Source of the DNA: Acanthacorydalis orientalis
Taxonomy: Eukaryota > Arthropoda > Insecta > Megaloptera > Corydalidae
DNA length: 64,000 nt
Reading direction: 5' to 3'
NCBI GenBank assembly: GCA_034766995.1
Contig: CM068315.1
Span: 39,824,318-39,888,317, forward strand
Below the pieces are notes generated by a model. It ran no database searches and was not told the DNA's origin. It saw nothing but the letters and a program-made list of their open reading frames with translations. Position 1 is the first letter of the stretch, and each line of letters starts with the position of its first letter. Both the position numbers and the translations under genes were made by a program. Shown piece by piece: positions 43,179 to 54,438 of the stretch.

Positions 43179-43545
43179 TTATGTTAGTGTTTCACCTTTA
43201 GTTACCTAAAAAAAGAAAAGTTGAATAATTATATGCATACATAACATATTAACAAATGATTACTTACACATGCTTCTAAATAATCAATTCTTCGTTCAAG
43301 CGTTGTTAACTTTTCATTTAATCCTGCAAGTCTTGATCTACAGGAGAGATCTAAAATGAAATAATAAAAAAAAATCAATTTTAAGTTTGGTTGTGATACA
43401 TCATGATTTTGACAGATAACTCACCAAACGAATTCAGGAAATCTGTAATTTTTTTTATACTCATTGTTATTACTTCGATATATTCACGGTTTGCCCAGTC
43501 TTGTTGAATTTGTTTTTGGAAAGCTTCTCGATGTTGTGAGGCCAT
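43179..43545 (-). CDS. BRK1: BRICK1, WAVE/SCAR complex subunit, 76 aa
   Basis: Three coding exons on the minus strand: 43545-43425, 43350-43268 and 43205-43179, 231 nt in all. The parts join as [60 protein letters not shown] and TLT, almost the same as the animal HSPC300/BRICK1 protein (75 aa in human). The protein is a single long helix that forms the trimeric coiled coil with WAVE and Abi in the complex activating Arp2/3 actin nucleation. The exons are too short for simple open-frame detection. A minus-strand AATAAA (TTTATT at 43095-43100) lies about 80 bases past the stop. The gene is convergent with CNOT11 and divergent from eEF1A. Confidence 0.96.
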
Positions 43546-44369
43546 TTATTTTTTCCAAATGTCAATTTTTTTTCGATCGATTAAATGAAATGTTTTGACA
43601 GTTTAGTATACAGACACCATCTTTGTTATGGGCGTGTATTTATTTAATTTAAACATTATACGCGGGCTTTTGATATTTTTCAACATTTATTATTACTTAT
43701 AAATGTTTAAAACGAATTAAAATATTTCTTTACAGTCTTGTTATGTGCGCGTAATGTTAATATTAGAAGCTACATATATGTCTCGATATCAAAAATTTAA
43801 TAAAATTAAAAAGTTGCGTAATTTGAAAAATATCAATGAATTCTTGGATTATTTTTTATTATCAAATATTTTTATATAGTATTTTGTAGTAAATTCTTTT
43901 TTTTTTATAAATATAACGAATTCTTATAAATTAATTAATGATAATATACACAATTACTTGAGGACATTTTCAATGTTTATATTTGTATCTAAAAATCTCA
44001 TTAATTTCATTGTTAATCGGAAATTTTGAAAAAAAGGAACAATTACAAAATATAACAGCGATCTTAAAAGTTATTATTATTTTGATTGAACAGTGCTGTC
44101 TTTAAAATTTAAGAACTTTTAATTTTCATAGATTTTAAATTATTAATACACAGAAATGACCATTATTATTTGAACGTTAATTTATATAATTTTTTTCATA
44201 CTCGGTTTTCGAAAAGTGTATGTTTTGAGTAAATTGATTAATTTAATAACGTTAGGTCTATGGTTAGGGACATTAACTGCGTTTGGATTTCAAAAAAAAA
44301 AAATACACAGTAACAAAGCATTCTGGGTGGTAAATTTTCTTTTTTAAACGACGACCGGCCATTTTCCGG
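43546..44369. other. Spacer between divergent BRK1 and eEF1A
   Basis: About 0.8 kb of AT-rich DNA between the BRK1 start and the eEF1A transcription start. It probably contains both promoters. Apart from the initiator at the eEF1A end I see no clear core element; a pure A tract lies at about 44294-44304. No open frame or repeat copy is evident. Confidence 0.4.
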
Positions 44370-44405
44370 CTTTCACTGTCTAGTTGATGTTCGTCTGATA
44401 TTCAT
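44367..44405 (+). promoter_or_regulatory. Polypyrimidine (TCT-type) initiator and leader exon of eEF1A
   Basis: CCGGCTTTCACTGTC at 44367-44381 has the C-TTTC core of the TCT initiator used by ribosomal protein and elongation factor genes, giving a 5'-terminal oligopyrimidine mRNA. A short untranslated exon would run from about 44370 to 44405, ending at GTAAGT. A 67-base intron follows, and the acceptor at 44472-44473 lies ten bases before the ATG. The start site is inferred. Confidence 0.5.
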
Positions 44406-44483
44406 GTAAGTAAAACTATTTTTTATTAACACTTTAATTTTCATTTTTTACGTTGTAACGACGAATTCCGCAGACGTTTAACA

Positions 44484-46168
44484 ATGGGTAAAGAGAAGAT
44501 TCATATAAACATTGTCGTGATAGGCCATGTGGATTCTGGCAAATCAACCACAACTGGTCATTTAATTTATAAATGCGGTGGTATTGATAAAAGAACTATT
44601 GAAAAATTCGAAAAAGAGGCCCAAGAAATGGGCAAAGGTTCATTTAAGTATGCTTGGGTACTTGATAAGCTTAAAGCAGAACGTGAACGAGGTATCACAA
44701 TAGATATTGCATTATGGAAATTTGAGACTGCAAAGTATTATGTGACTATTATTGATGCCCCCGGTCATCGTGATTTCATTAAAAATATGATTACCGGTAC
44801 ATCTCAAGCTGACTGTGCCGTATTAATCGTTGCAGCAGGTACAGGAGAATTCGAAGCTGGAATTTCAAAGAACGGACAGACGCGTGAACACGCCCTCCTT
44901 GCTTTTACTCTTGGAGTCAAGCAGTTAATTGTCGGTGTTAATAAGATGGATTCGACTGAACCTCCTTATTCTGAATCACGTTATATGGAAATTAAAAAAG
45001 AAGTTTCTTCGTATATTAAGAAAATTGGTTATTTTCCAAATCGTGTAGCATTTGTGCCAATATCTGGATGGCATGGAGATAACATGCTTGAACCATCACC
45101 AAAAATGCCTTGGTTCAAAGGATGGGATGTTGAGCGTAAAGAAGGAAAAGCTGAAGGAAAAACATTAATTGAAGCTCTTGATTCTATATTACCACCTTCT
45201 CGACCAACTGAAAAACCTCTACGTTTGCCTCTTCAAGTATGTAATAAATTGTAGAAAATTTTATTTATTTACAAGCACAATACCTTATATTATTTTAACA
45301 CATTTTCTATCTTTGGTTTTCGTCTCAATTGTTATTTTGTATATAGGCAAGTGTATGTGTGTATATATATATAATTATTATTTATTACTAATTGTTTGAA
45401 TTTAGTTATTGAAAAAAAAATGTTTATTGCTTGATTTTTGTGAACAGATAAATGTAATTATTTTCATGTGGCATATTTTAAAAAAAAATATGCAAATGAC
45501 AGTAAGAGATACAATTTATTTTTTTTAAATAGGATGTCTACAAGATTGGTGGAATTGGAACAGTGCCTGTAGGTAGAGTTGAAACAGGTATTCTCAAACC
45601 AGGTTGTGTTGTAGTATTTGCCCCGGCAAACTTAACTACTGAAGTTAAATCAGTTGAAATGCATCATGAAGCTCTACAAGAAGCTTTGCCTGGTGATAAT
45701 GTCGGTTTCAACGTTAAAAATGTATCTGTTAAGGAACTTCGTCGTGGATATGTTGCTGGTGATTCAAAATCCAATCCACCCCGCGGTGCTGCCGATTTCA
45801 CTGCTCAAGTAATTGTTCTAAATCACCCTGGGCAAATAAGCAATGGTTATACTCCAGTACTAGATTGTCATACTGCTCATATTGCCTGCAAATTTGCAGA
45901 GATTAAGGAAAAAGTTGATAGACGTACAGGAAAGACTACTGAAGTAGATCCAAAATCAATTAAAACAGGAGATTCTGCTATAGTAATTCTAGTACCAACA
46001 AAACCAATGTGTGTTGAGTCTTTTCAAGAATTTCCACCACTTGGTAGATTTGCTGTACGTGATATGAGGCAAACTGTTGCAGTTGGAGTTATTAAAAAAG
46101 TGACTTTCAAAGATGCTACTGGTGGAAAAGTCACTAAAGCAGCAGAAAAAGCTGCAAAGAAAAAATAG
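44484..46168 (+). CDS. eEF1A: Translation elongation factor 1-alpha, 462 aa
   Basis: Two coding exons: 44484-45236 (753 nt) and 45533-46168, GT-AG intron, 1389 nt. Domain 1 is the GTPase: P-loop GHVDSGKS (residues 14-21), DAPGH (about 91-95), NKMD (about 153-156). Domain 2 starts with the second exon ([19 protein letters not shown]) and domain 3 carries [20 protein letters not shown]; the tail is Lys-rich and ends AAKKK. Full length with no missing key residue. It delivers aminoacyl-tRNA to the ribosome as a GTP complex. The coding intron follows nucleotide 753. As I recall, bee EF-1alpha copies (F1, F2) are told apart by intron positions, but I cannot assign this one firmly. AATAAA at 46296-46301 and 46355-46360 are likely polyadenylation signals. 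Confidence 0.98.
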
Positions 46169-47153
46169 TAGGACAAGATATATTATGTATTGATTCAAAC
46201 AACCAGAAAAAGTATTATTAATTTAAGAGAATATTCATTTAGTTATTGTGTATTCATGTATTTAAACGTTTAATTCATTCTATTTGACTAAAAAGAATAA
46301 ATTTTAAGTTATTTATATATTTTTGTATTCTTTAACATTATAAACGAATTTTGTAATAAATGTTTTATTTACTGTAGCAATTTGATAGAATTAATTCACT
46401 CAAGTAATGTAAAGTGTATATAAGTAAGGGGCATGTGGTCTTTACTTTTCATTTTCATGTATTATGTAATATGTAAGCATATAACAATGGTAAAAAAAAA
46501 ACTTATGTCTTGTTACAAGTAACAATATTTATTATGCATTTTAAAATGAGAGTAATTTTTTTTCAGTGCATCACAATTTTTGTGATATGAGTTAAGAAAT
46601 AACCATGAAATATTAATTTTGTATAATTTTATAATGAAAATTTTTATATACAGTGTATAATTAAAACAATATACAATTATTACGGTTGTATAAAAAAAAT
46701 TGAGGTTTATAATAAATTGGATTATCTTCATTTTAGAGAAATTTTGTATTTAAATATTAGAATATAAAAATTGTAAACACCGGTTAGTACAGTAACCTTA
46801 CTTTATCGTGGATTCAAAAAAAGCAATTGTGGCAAATGCCATGTCTACTGTGACATAATAGTTATTTTTTAAAAAATATAAAGGTTTGTTAAAATAATAA
46901 TTGTATATAATCTATGGTTGTGTATATGTTATTTTTTATTATAATATTTTCATTTAATAATTTCATAACCTACTGTAGAATTTTACAAAAAAAATGTCTT
47001 GAAATAAAAAAAATCCGAAATGTGCATGTTACAAAATATTTTAAAAGTTATTTATGTTTTCAAATTAAGTTGTTTGATAGAAATCATTTGACAATTAGAA
47101 TAAGTAAGTATATAAATGTATTTTGTTCGTAGAGTAAATGTTTTATATAAACC
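46169..47153. other. eEF1A 3' untranslated region and SLC25A19 upstream region
   Basis: The first 200 bases contain two AATAAA signals for eEF1A. The rest is AT-rich and should hold the promoter and leader of the carrier gene. Open frames here of about 72 residues have no recognisable domain. Confidence 0.5.
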
Positions 47154-48092
47154 ATGGTGGGGTATGATCCATCAGTACCTGATTTGTCTCAGATGGAAAT
47201 ACTGTTAGCTGGAGCAGTATCAGGAATAGTTACAAGAGGAATATGTCAACCGTTAGATGTTATAAAAATCAGATTTCAATTACAAACTAGTAATGTTAAA
47301 GAACATGCAAAATATAAAACAATGGTTCAGGCTGCTACTGTTATAATTCGAGAAGAAGGTATTAAATCTTTATGGAAAGGACATGCTTCTGCACAGTTGT
47401 TATCAATTATCTATGGAATGACACAGTTTTGGACTTATGAAATGCTGACCAAGAAAGCGTATGATTATGAATTACTTAAAAATGCTCAATTAAAACCCTT
47501 TGTACATTTTGGATCTGGAGCTATATCTGGTAGTTTGGCCACATTGACATCATTTCCTTTCGATGTGGTTCGAACAAGATTAATAGCTCAAAGTGAAAAA
47601 ACTAAAATTTATCGAGGACTAATACATGCATTTGTAAAAATACAAAGAAATGAAGGTCCTTTGACTTTTTTTAGAGGTTTAACCCCAACTGTGGTGCAAG
47701 TAGCACCACACACAGGAGCTCTATTTATGTTTTATAAGTTATTTGTTACGCTCTATGATTATATGTCCCATGAATGTCATAGTGCAAATATACCATTACG
47801 GGAAAGTTTGACTTGTGGTAGCCTTGCTGGATTATGTGCAAAAACAGTAGTTTATCCATTTGATTTAGCAAAAAAACGTTTGCAGGTACAAGGAACTGAT
47901 ATGAAAACATATGTGCTTGAAAACAATTTAGTCTGTAAAGGACTTATAGATTGTTTATTACAAACTGTTAATAATGAGGGTTTGAAAGGCCTGTTTAAAG
48001 GTCTTGTACCAACTTTGATAAAAGCCCTAATTTCATCTGCATTGTATTTTGGTGTTTATGAAGAAACCTGTAAACATATGAGAAAATTATAA
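47154..48092 (+). CDS. SLC25A19: Mitochondrial thiamine pyrophosphate carrier, 312 aa
   Basis: A single coding exon. The protein has three mitochondrial carrier repeats, each with the signature Px[DE]xx[KR]: PLDVIKIR (33-40), PFDVVRTR (135-142) and PFDLAKKR (235-242), and six membrane helices are expected. The start MVGYDPSVPDLS, the stretch VIKIRFQLQT and LWKGHASAQLLSIIYGMTQF match SLC25A19/Tpc1, which imports thiamine pyrophosphate into the mitochondrial matrix. Length is typical (about 320). The ATG has a good context (AAACCATGG). AATAAA occurs at about 48567 and 48711. It is separated from eEF1A by about 1 kb on the same strand. Confidence 0.93.
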   Translation: MVGYDPSVPDLSQMEILLAGAVSGIVTRGICQPLDVIKIRFQLQTSNVKEHAKYKTMVQAATVIIREEGIKSLWKGHASAQLLSIIYGMTQFWTYEMLTKKAYDYELLKNAQLKPFVHFGSGAISGSLATLTSFPFDVVRTRLIAQSEKTKIYRGLIHAFVKIQRNEGPLTFFRGLTPTVVQVAPHTGALFMFYKLFVTLYDYMSHECHSANIPLRESLTCGSLAGLCAKTVVYPFDLAKKRLQVQGTDMKTYVLENNLVCKGLIDCLLQTVNNEGLKGLFKGLVPTLIKALISSALYFGVYEETCKHMRKL

Positions 48093-49256
48093 CATTATAT
48101 GTTATTTAGGTTGATTGTACTAAACAAATATAAATTGTTAATTTTGATAAAATTTAAAAATATCAGATTAGGGTGATAGCCAAATTTTATATATCAAACC
48201 ACTTTTAGTATTTCTTAAATATATTCAGTATTTTTTATTTTGTAAAAATATCCAAATGTCACTTTAATGGCAATATGTTATTATTAACATAAGTTTTGTA
48301 TCTTTCAAATATTCCAAAGAATAGTTGAAATTATGAATTAGTCATACCAGTTATATCCAACTAAATATTTTCCAGATGTAAAAACAAGTTTTTCCATTAG
48401 TATTTTTTTACATTGCAATAATTCCTGATATTTTTGTTTTAGTTCAATAAGCAATATCTTCTATGTGAATAGTTATATAGATATTTTTTAAAACATTACT
48501 GTCTGTGGAACAATAATTTATACCGTATTCTTACCATATTTTAGAAAATTTAATCTGTGTACAAAGAATAAATTCTTTAACAACTTCAGAGATACTGATA
48601 AATATATTTTATACTCTAATCATTTCAAGCTAATGATTATTTGAATATAATCCGTTTATATATATATATATATATAATTATATTCAGTCGTTAAGATATT
48701 TATTGTCTGCAATAAACAATATGATATTTATTGATATTAGATATTATTTTCTGTTGATTGTTTATGTTTTTGTTTGTAAATATTATATAAAATGTTTTAA
48801 ATTTGCAATATAATTGTTAGATACTGTATGTGCTTGTTATTTAAATTTCTAAATGTAAATTATAATTATTTATATTTATTTAAAATTAGTTTATTATATA
48901 AATCTAATTCTTTTTCTTATGTTCATTTGGCATGTGTTGAATCATAGAAGTATTTTCTATTCCCCCCCCCCTCTATATATATATATACACACATATATAT
49001 ATATATATATACATATATATTTATATACATATATATATATGTATATATGTATGTGTGTATGTATGTATGTCATGTGTTTTACTTAATAAAAGAGAAATTA
49101 ACAAGACCAGAGAGATTCAGATGAAAATAAAATTTGCATTTAAATAAGTGTAATGTTTAAAAAATACGAGGTACAAGAACATTTGTATTTATATTTTATT
49201 ATATATAAAATAAATTAGTTTATAACTGTTATTTATTTAAAAATATACAAATATTT
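48093..49256. other. Spacer with poly-C and a compound TA microsatellite
   Basis: This holds the carrier's 3' region. At about 48963-48971 there is a run of nine C, rare in this AT-rich window, directly followed by CTCTATATATA and a compound TA/CA/GTAT microsatellite to about 49070. A minus-strand AATAAA (TTTATT at 49232-49237) probably serves the gene that ends at 49257. Confidence 0.6.
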
Positions 49257-51567
49257 TCATCTACCATAAGAAATAGTGTACCCCATATTGGTCATTAACG
49301 TTTCTTTAATAGCAGGTTGTAATTCTTTTTGCATATACGTTGTTAACAAGGATCTGATACCATTCAAAAAAATATCTTCCATTTCTCTTGAAACATCGTC
49401 CTTTTCTAAATCGTAAAAATCGTCTCTATGTCCAGCATCGATTCTTCGATGTTCTCTCATTTTTGGTTCACAGCCATACGCATACACGCTGATAAATCCT
49501 GGTTCAAGAAAATGAGAATCAGTCCGCACATTGAACTGGCCCCTCTCACGTCGTATTGGTTCTGTATAAAAACCGATTCCTGCTTTTCGTAAACGTAAAA
49601 TCATCCCGCAACTCTCCGGGTTTTTCGGACGTTCTCGACTTAGATCATTTTCTCGATATAAATTCACGTTTCCGCTAATTGTTAAATCATTGAACAGTAA
49701 TCTGTAATAAGATATTTTTTATTTTACTTTTTTATAATGTACAACGTATTAATTAATGATTACTAAATAGTAAACATTAATGATGATGATTTATTTCATT
49801 CAGTTTTTATTGTACAGTTTGGCTTCAATTTTCAGCTTATCAAAATAAATTTTTAGTAACTTTGAAGTTACATTTTTACTTCATTTCTTGATTAAATTTG
49901 TTATATAAATGTAAATTGTAATATTTCTATGAATCAATTCATTCACCGATCAATTTAATAATCGTAAATCGAAGTATTAAGTCGATTTTGAGTTTTTTTT
50001 TTATTTTTATAAATGAGTTCTTTTTTCGTTCTCACCAACCATAAAGCATTTTTGTGGTCAAAAATGTCCAATAAATCATTATTAATACTTTTTTGACTGT
50101 TGCTTATGAGTATTTCGATAATGATGTCATCTTCAAAGTGGCAAAGTACAGAAAAATCTGATAGACTTTTCTGTACCAAATGTATAATTAGCATTGGAGC
50201 GCCCAGGGGTGGGAAAGGAGCTCTGACACCCCCCAAATGAAAAGGAAAAAAAACACTAGAAAACAAAAAATCAGCGCGAAAATGCTCCTTTATATACAGA
50301 GAAGTTAATGTAATCCCTTATCGCTATCCCTCATATATACACAAAGAGATTAATGTAACCACGACTGAAATAATTCAAGAGCTCTGTAAAAAGAAAAGAA
50401 AACTGGATTTTATTCCTTAAATAATTTTTTATAATCACAATGAATTTTATTGAATTTACATTAAAAAAAATCATTCAACTCCCTCTCTCAGATTAAATCC
50501 TGAGTGCGCCACTGATTATTAATAATGCATTTAAGAAATTCTAAATTCTCTGGTCACTTTGTAAAAAAAATTAAGAAGCAAATCTTCATATTACATAAGT
50601 TAATTATGCTTGTGCTCTAACGATGATAGCAATTCTATCGAAATACATATACATATCGAAATAGTCACATAACTATCGAATATTTTGATTATGAAACTTT
50701 TGTAGCCTTTCTTATATTAGTTCGTTTATAAAACTGAATTTAACTGCAGTGTCAAATTAAAACTGATATCAACTGTTGATATGTGTAATGTTCAATTACA
50801 ATAATACTTTTTAGCAGTGTAGTTAAATTCATTTTCACAAATGAATTTCGTTCACACAGAAACCTCAAAAAGTGATCAGTGATCAAATATTGAACATTTT
50901 TAATTCGAATTATGTGTGTGTGGACAGGGAGAGGGGAGTGAAAAGTGCATTCGTGAAAATGGCGTTCTGTGTTAATAATAGTGTAGAAAGAACTGCTAGA
51001 TAAATTTATATTTTATATAATTAAGTGTAAATCAGTTCAAACCTTGTTTCAAGACTTGTATTGATAGGATTAAAGTAACATCTATCAACGCGCACCCAAT
51101 TCATCGACGCTGGCAAACGTACACGCATATCCGTAACGTACATGTCAAACGGAATAGAACGTAGTGGTTGGTGAAGCGAATATCCTGCCAAATCGAGCGC
51201 TGGACGAGCAAGTTTCGCCTGTTGGCGTCTTCTTATCACTTCGAGAGCGTTTTCTAAACGTCTAGAACAACGTGACGCGTTTGGACCATAACGTTGATTG
51301 TAATTATTATAATTAACTTCGTTGTCATCTCGGTACGGTTGCGGAAAATCTGAATATTTGTCGTTTTGTCGGGATATTGAATCTAAAACAGATTTTGTTT
51401 TTTTACTTATATAATTTTAATTGCTTTCTTTCGATTATTAAACGTTCAAAGGTGCGGTACTTTATCTTCGTCGCTATGAATAAAAATAACCTCTCGAGTA
51501 GTTAATCATATGCTTTTTTATTATTTAGAAAACTGCAAAACAAATAGGTAAGCAATGTATTTATCAT

Positions 51568-51607
<40 letters not shown>

Positions 51608-52906
51608 CATATGTATTATGTAAGGCATTAAATTTTTTTTGTTGGGACATAATTACATTAATACATTTTATTACACAATTTCATTACTATTAGGTTGGTG
51701 CAAAAATAATTGCGGTTTTTGTCATTTTAAGTTTGTCGCCATTTTTTCTAGTTATTGTTATCTTTTGTTATAGTTATGTGGTAGATCATCGCAAACAATG
51801 AAATTAGTACTACTGATTTCAGCTTATGTCTATTGTTTTCATTCTTTAATATTGTTGGATATAACCTCTTAAATTACTATGAATTCTTTAATTCCAGAAC
51901 TCCAGAATTCTATTTTGTAGGAATAAACAAAATTGTCTCCCGTTGGAAGAAATGTGTGCAGGCCAATGGTATTTACTTTAACTGATCTATGTTAATTTTT
52001 AACTGATGAGTCTTTATATTCGATACGTAAAAACCGCAATTATTTTTGAACCAACCTAATATTTGACACTTTCCCAATGTGATTCGATCGAAACAATGAA
52101 AAATGTAGTAATATATTTCTTTTATTATTATACTTTACACCTATAAATATTTATTTGTTTAGAAACTATATAATATGATATTTTGTATTGTTTTACTAAA
52201 TACATTTTACTATCGTTTTGGTTGACCATTTGAGTATTTATCTGGCACTAATGTGTCAGTTTTTGAACCACCCACAGGTAAATTCTTGATAAAAATGATC
52301 AGTTCTCAGTTTATGAACGAGCTACTTGAAAATGGTTTAAAAACTGAAACTAATCATGTCAGATAAATATTTAAGTGATTTAATAGGACAGTTTATTAAA
52401 AGGTTCACAGTATAAAAATAGATAATTTATGGATAGAACGTTTCAAAATTACTACAAATTGTAAGCAAGGTTTTGACATTTTCATGTATTAAAGAGATGT
52501 AGAAGGTATAATTTATACCCGTGGTTCTTAAACTTTATCATCTGTCCCATTGTCAATATTTTTTAAATAGAAACATGTTAAAAAATATTGTTCAAGGTTA
52601 TTTCTCTAACGATGATGGGGCATCGTCATCAAAAAGAATATAAGCAGTTATCAAAAATGACCAATAATTAATTATTGAACATTTTTGATTAGAAAAAAAT
52701 ACGGTCTGTAGTGCGTATAAAAAGTTTATTCATGAAAATAAGTTTAGGTACACAGCCAAAAAGTTTAATTTTTCTTAATAATTCTTCAGTAATAATTCTT
52801 TCTTACCAGAACGTAAATTTTCCGTCATTTCATCTGCAACAATGGCTAGTGCTCTGCCCGGAAGTTTTAATGCCAATACAAATAACATCCACAATGCGAC
52901 AGTCAT
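49257..52906 (-). CDS. Secreted protein, possible JHBP/takeout-like lipid-binding fold, 294 aa
   Basis: Three minus-strand exons: 52906-52807, 51382-51043 and 49701-49257, 885 nt in frame, GT-AG introns. The N-terminus MTVALWMLFVLALKLPGRAL is a clear signal peptide, probably cut near residue 21. A polar, Asn/Tyr-rich stretch (about 35-60) follows. A folded region then contains DLAGYSLHQPLRSIPFDMYV, RVDRCYFNPINTSLETRLLF and NDLTISGNVNLY, and ends LQPAIKETLMTNMGYTISYG. The alternation of hydrophobic strands and the closing QPAIKETL helix remind me of the juvenile-hormone-binding/takeout family, but this is an impression and the cysteine pattern was not compared. Both introns hold transposon copies. 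Function is unknown. Exon phases (1, then 2) and total length agree, so the gene model itself is good. Confidence 0.72.
50005..50730. repeat. Palindromic repeat family, copy 9, split by a hAT-like MITE
   Basis: The left arm (about 50005-50192) has GTCAAAAATGTCCAATAAAT and ACTGTTGCTTATGAGTATTT and runs into the centre motif TTTTCTGTACC. The right arm (about 50590-50730) resumes with TGCTCTAACGATGATAGCAA and ATCGAATATTTTGATTATGA. The 322-bp insertion 50193-50514 lies in between. The copy is in the second intron of the secreted-protein gene. Confidence 0.55.
50193..50514. mobile_element. hAT-like MITE with GCGCCACTG end
   Basis: The right end TGAGTGCGCCACTG is the inverse of the CAGTGACGCACTC end at 2414. 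The inner part (about 50400-50510) matches 2414-2540 in inverse orientation. The left end (CATTGGAGCGCCCAG) is weaker. The flanks ATAATTAG and ATTATTAA match at 6 of 8 bases. It interrupts a palindromic repeat copy, so it inserted later. Confidence 0.6.
50815..50905. repeat. Palindromic repeat family, left arm (copy 10)
   Basis: CAGTGTAGTTAAATTCATTT, CACAAATGAATTTCG and TCAAATATTGAACATTTTTA follow the order of the left arm. This copy suggests the outer end of the element is CAGTGTAG. Confidence 0.5.
51690..52059 (+). mobile_element. Internally deleted mariner element
   Basis: The ends are TTAGGTTGGTGCAAAAATAA and the inverse TTATTTTTGAACCAACCTAA, flanked by TA. Inside are the usual leader (block TACTACTGATTTCAGC, shared with the fragment at 18120-18418) and, near the 3' end, VSRWKKCVQANGIYFN followed by a stop, the typical C-terminus of mariner transposases. 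About two thirds of the coding region is deleted. It lies in the first intron of the secreted-protein gene. Confidence 0.8.
52233..52372. repeat. Foldback MITE family B, copy 2
   Basis: The left arm TATTTATCTGGCACTAATGT, CAGTTTTTGAACCACC is answered by the right arm GGTTTAAAAACTGAAACTAA, TCATGTCAGATAAATATT. The inverted right arm aligns with the right arm of the element at 13222-13345 (TATTTATCTG, ATTAGTTTC, GTAGCT), establishing a two-member family here. Confidence 0.6.
52590..52745. repeat. Palindromic repeat family, right arm (copy 11)
   Basis: TCTCTAACGATGATGGGGCA, TATAAGCAGTTATCAAAAAT and AATTATTGAACATTTTTGAT follow the right-arm order, with the outer part AGTTTATTCATGAAAATAAG. It lies in the first intron of the secreted-protein gene. 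Confidence 0.55.
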
Positions 52907-53043
52907 ATCTAGAAGCTAAAACCAAAATAAATATTTTCACTTGCATAGAAAGAAAATATTAAATTAAAAATTACTTGATTATTGTTCGGAGATATGAAGG
53001 AAGCGTAATTATTTTTCAATTATTATTTTTTTTTTTGTTTAAT

Positions 53044-53212
53044 GTTTGAATATAATCGAAGTAGATTACTATTGTTGTGTTGTTTCTATTTGAAGTATTG
53101 AAATTAAATATTGTTTATGGTGTTTCAATGCTTTAAAATTTTAAGTATTTTAAAAAATGTATGTATTGTACAAATGTAAACTATAAAACAGTAGCGCACT
53201 GAGGATTTAATC

Positions 53213-53281
<69 letters not shown>

Positions 53282-53461
53282 GTATATATATACACATATA
53301 TATATATATAGAGAGAGAGATTTATAGTTTACATTTGTACAATACATATATAAATTTTCCTTAAAATTTTACAGCATTGAAAAATTATAAACAATATTTA
53401 ATTTCAATCCTTCAAATAGAAACAACACAACAATAGTAATCTACTTCGATTATATTCAAAC
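53044..53461. repeat. Long inverted repeat with arms of about 141 bp and a TA-rich loop
   Basis: The left arm, 53044-53187, begins GTTTGAATATAATCGAAGTA and ends TGTACAAATGTAAACTATAA. The right arm, 53321-53461, is its inverse, starting TTTATAGTTTACATTTGTAC. The outermost 50 or so bases are identical and the arms are about 90% identical overall. The loop holds a fragment GTAGCGCACTGAGGATTTAA (the end of the hAT-like MITE family, 53190-53212), a (TA)n array and a (GA)n tract. A transcript across it would fold into a long hairpin. Confidence 0.85.
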
Positions 53462-53483
53462 TTTAAACAAACATCAAACATTA

Positions 53484-53525
53484 TATATATATATATATAT
53501 ATTAAAATTTATATATATATATATA

Positions 53526-53573
<48 letters not shown>
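53484..53573. repeat. (TA)n array
   Basis: About 90 bases of TA repeat with short interruptions, immediately outside the right arm of the inverted repeat. Confidence 0.9.
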
Positions 53574-53574
<1 letters not shown>

Positions 53575-54146
53575 AGCATTTTCCTGCGATGATTTTGTTT
53601 GGTTTTCTAATGCTTTTTGAATTTTTCGTTTGGAGAGTGTCAGGGCTCCTTGGCCCTCTCCCTGTATACCTCATTGTTCCAAGAACTGATTACAATAAAT
53701 TGTTAAAAAAAATTAAGACCAATTTTAATGAATTAAATGAAACTTTTTGTTTATTTTGAACTCGATTGCAAAATGTATGTTTTAAAAGATGAAAATATGT
53801 ATGTGTGTATATATATATATGCGTGAACAGGAAATGTCTCTTGTTTAGTTTTTCTTTTAAAGTATGAAAAAAAAATGTTGTACATAGTTATATTTGTGTA
53901 GCAATTAAATTAAATGAGCGCCATATACATACACACATATTCATTCATATATATATATATATATATATATATAAATTTCTGTTAATAGGGATGTGCTTGA
54001 AGGTTTAATAATTAAAATATATTTATATAATAACGAATTGACACATTCATACCATGCACAAAATAACTGTCAGAATTATAAATTCGTTAATAAGTACACG
54101 GTCATTATTAATTTTTTTTTATTGTAATCATTTATTAGATGTGAAC

Positions 54147-54201
<55 letters not shown>

Positions 54202-54396
54202 TTTAACCTTGATAACTACAAGTTAAAGCTTCTAATGAAACAAATCACTAATAAACTATATGAATAATAATTTAATTGCTCGTGCTATGATTTAGAAATC
54301 GAAATTAATCTTAATTTAATTCAATTTATCAAGAAAAGTTTTTTTATGTAATTTCAATAATTCTGATATTTAAATTTATCATTATTAATATACTAC

Positions 54397-54438
<42 letters not shown>

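Noticed and set aside
46914..47132. A 72-residue frame just upstream of the SLC25A19-type carrier
   Set aside because: No known domain, AT-rich codons, and it lies in the expected leader and promoter region.
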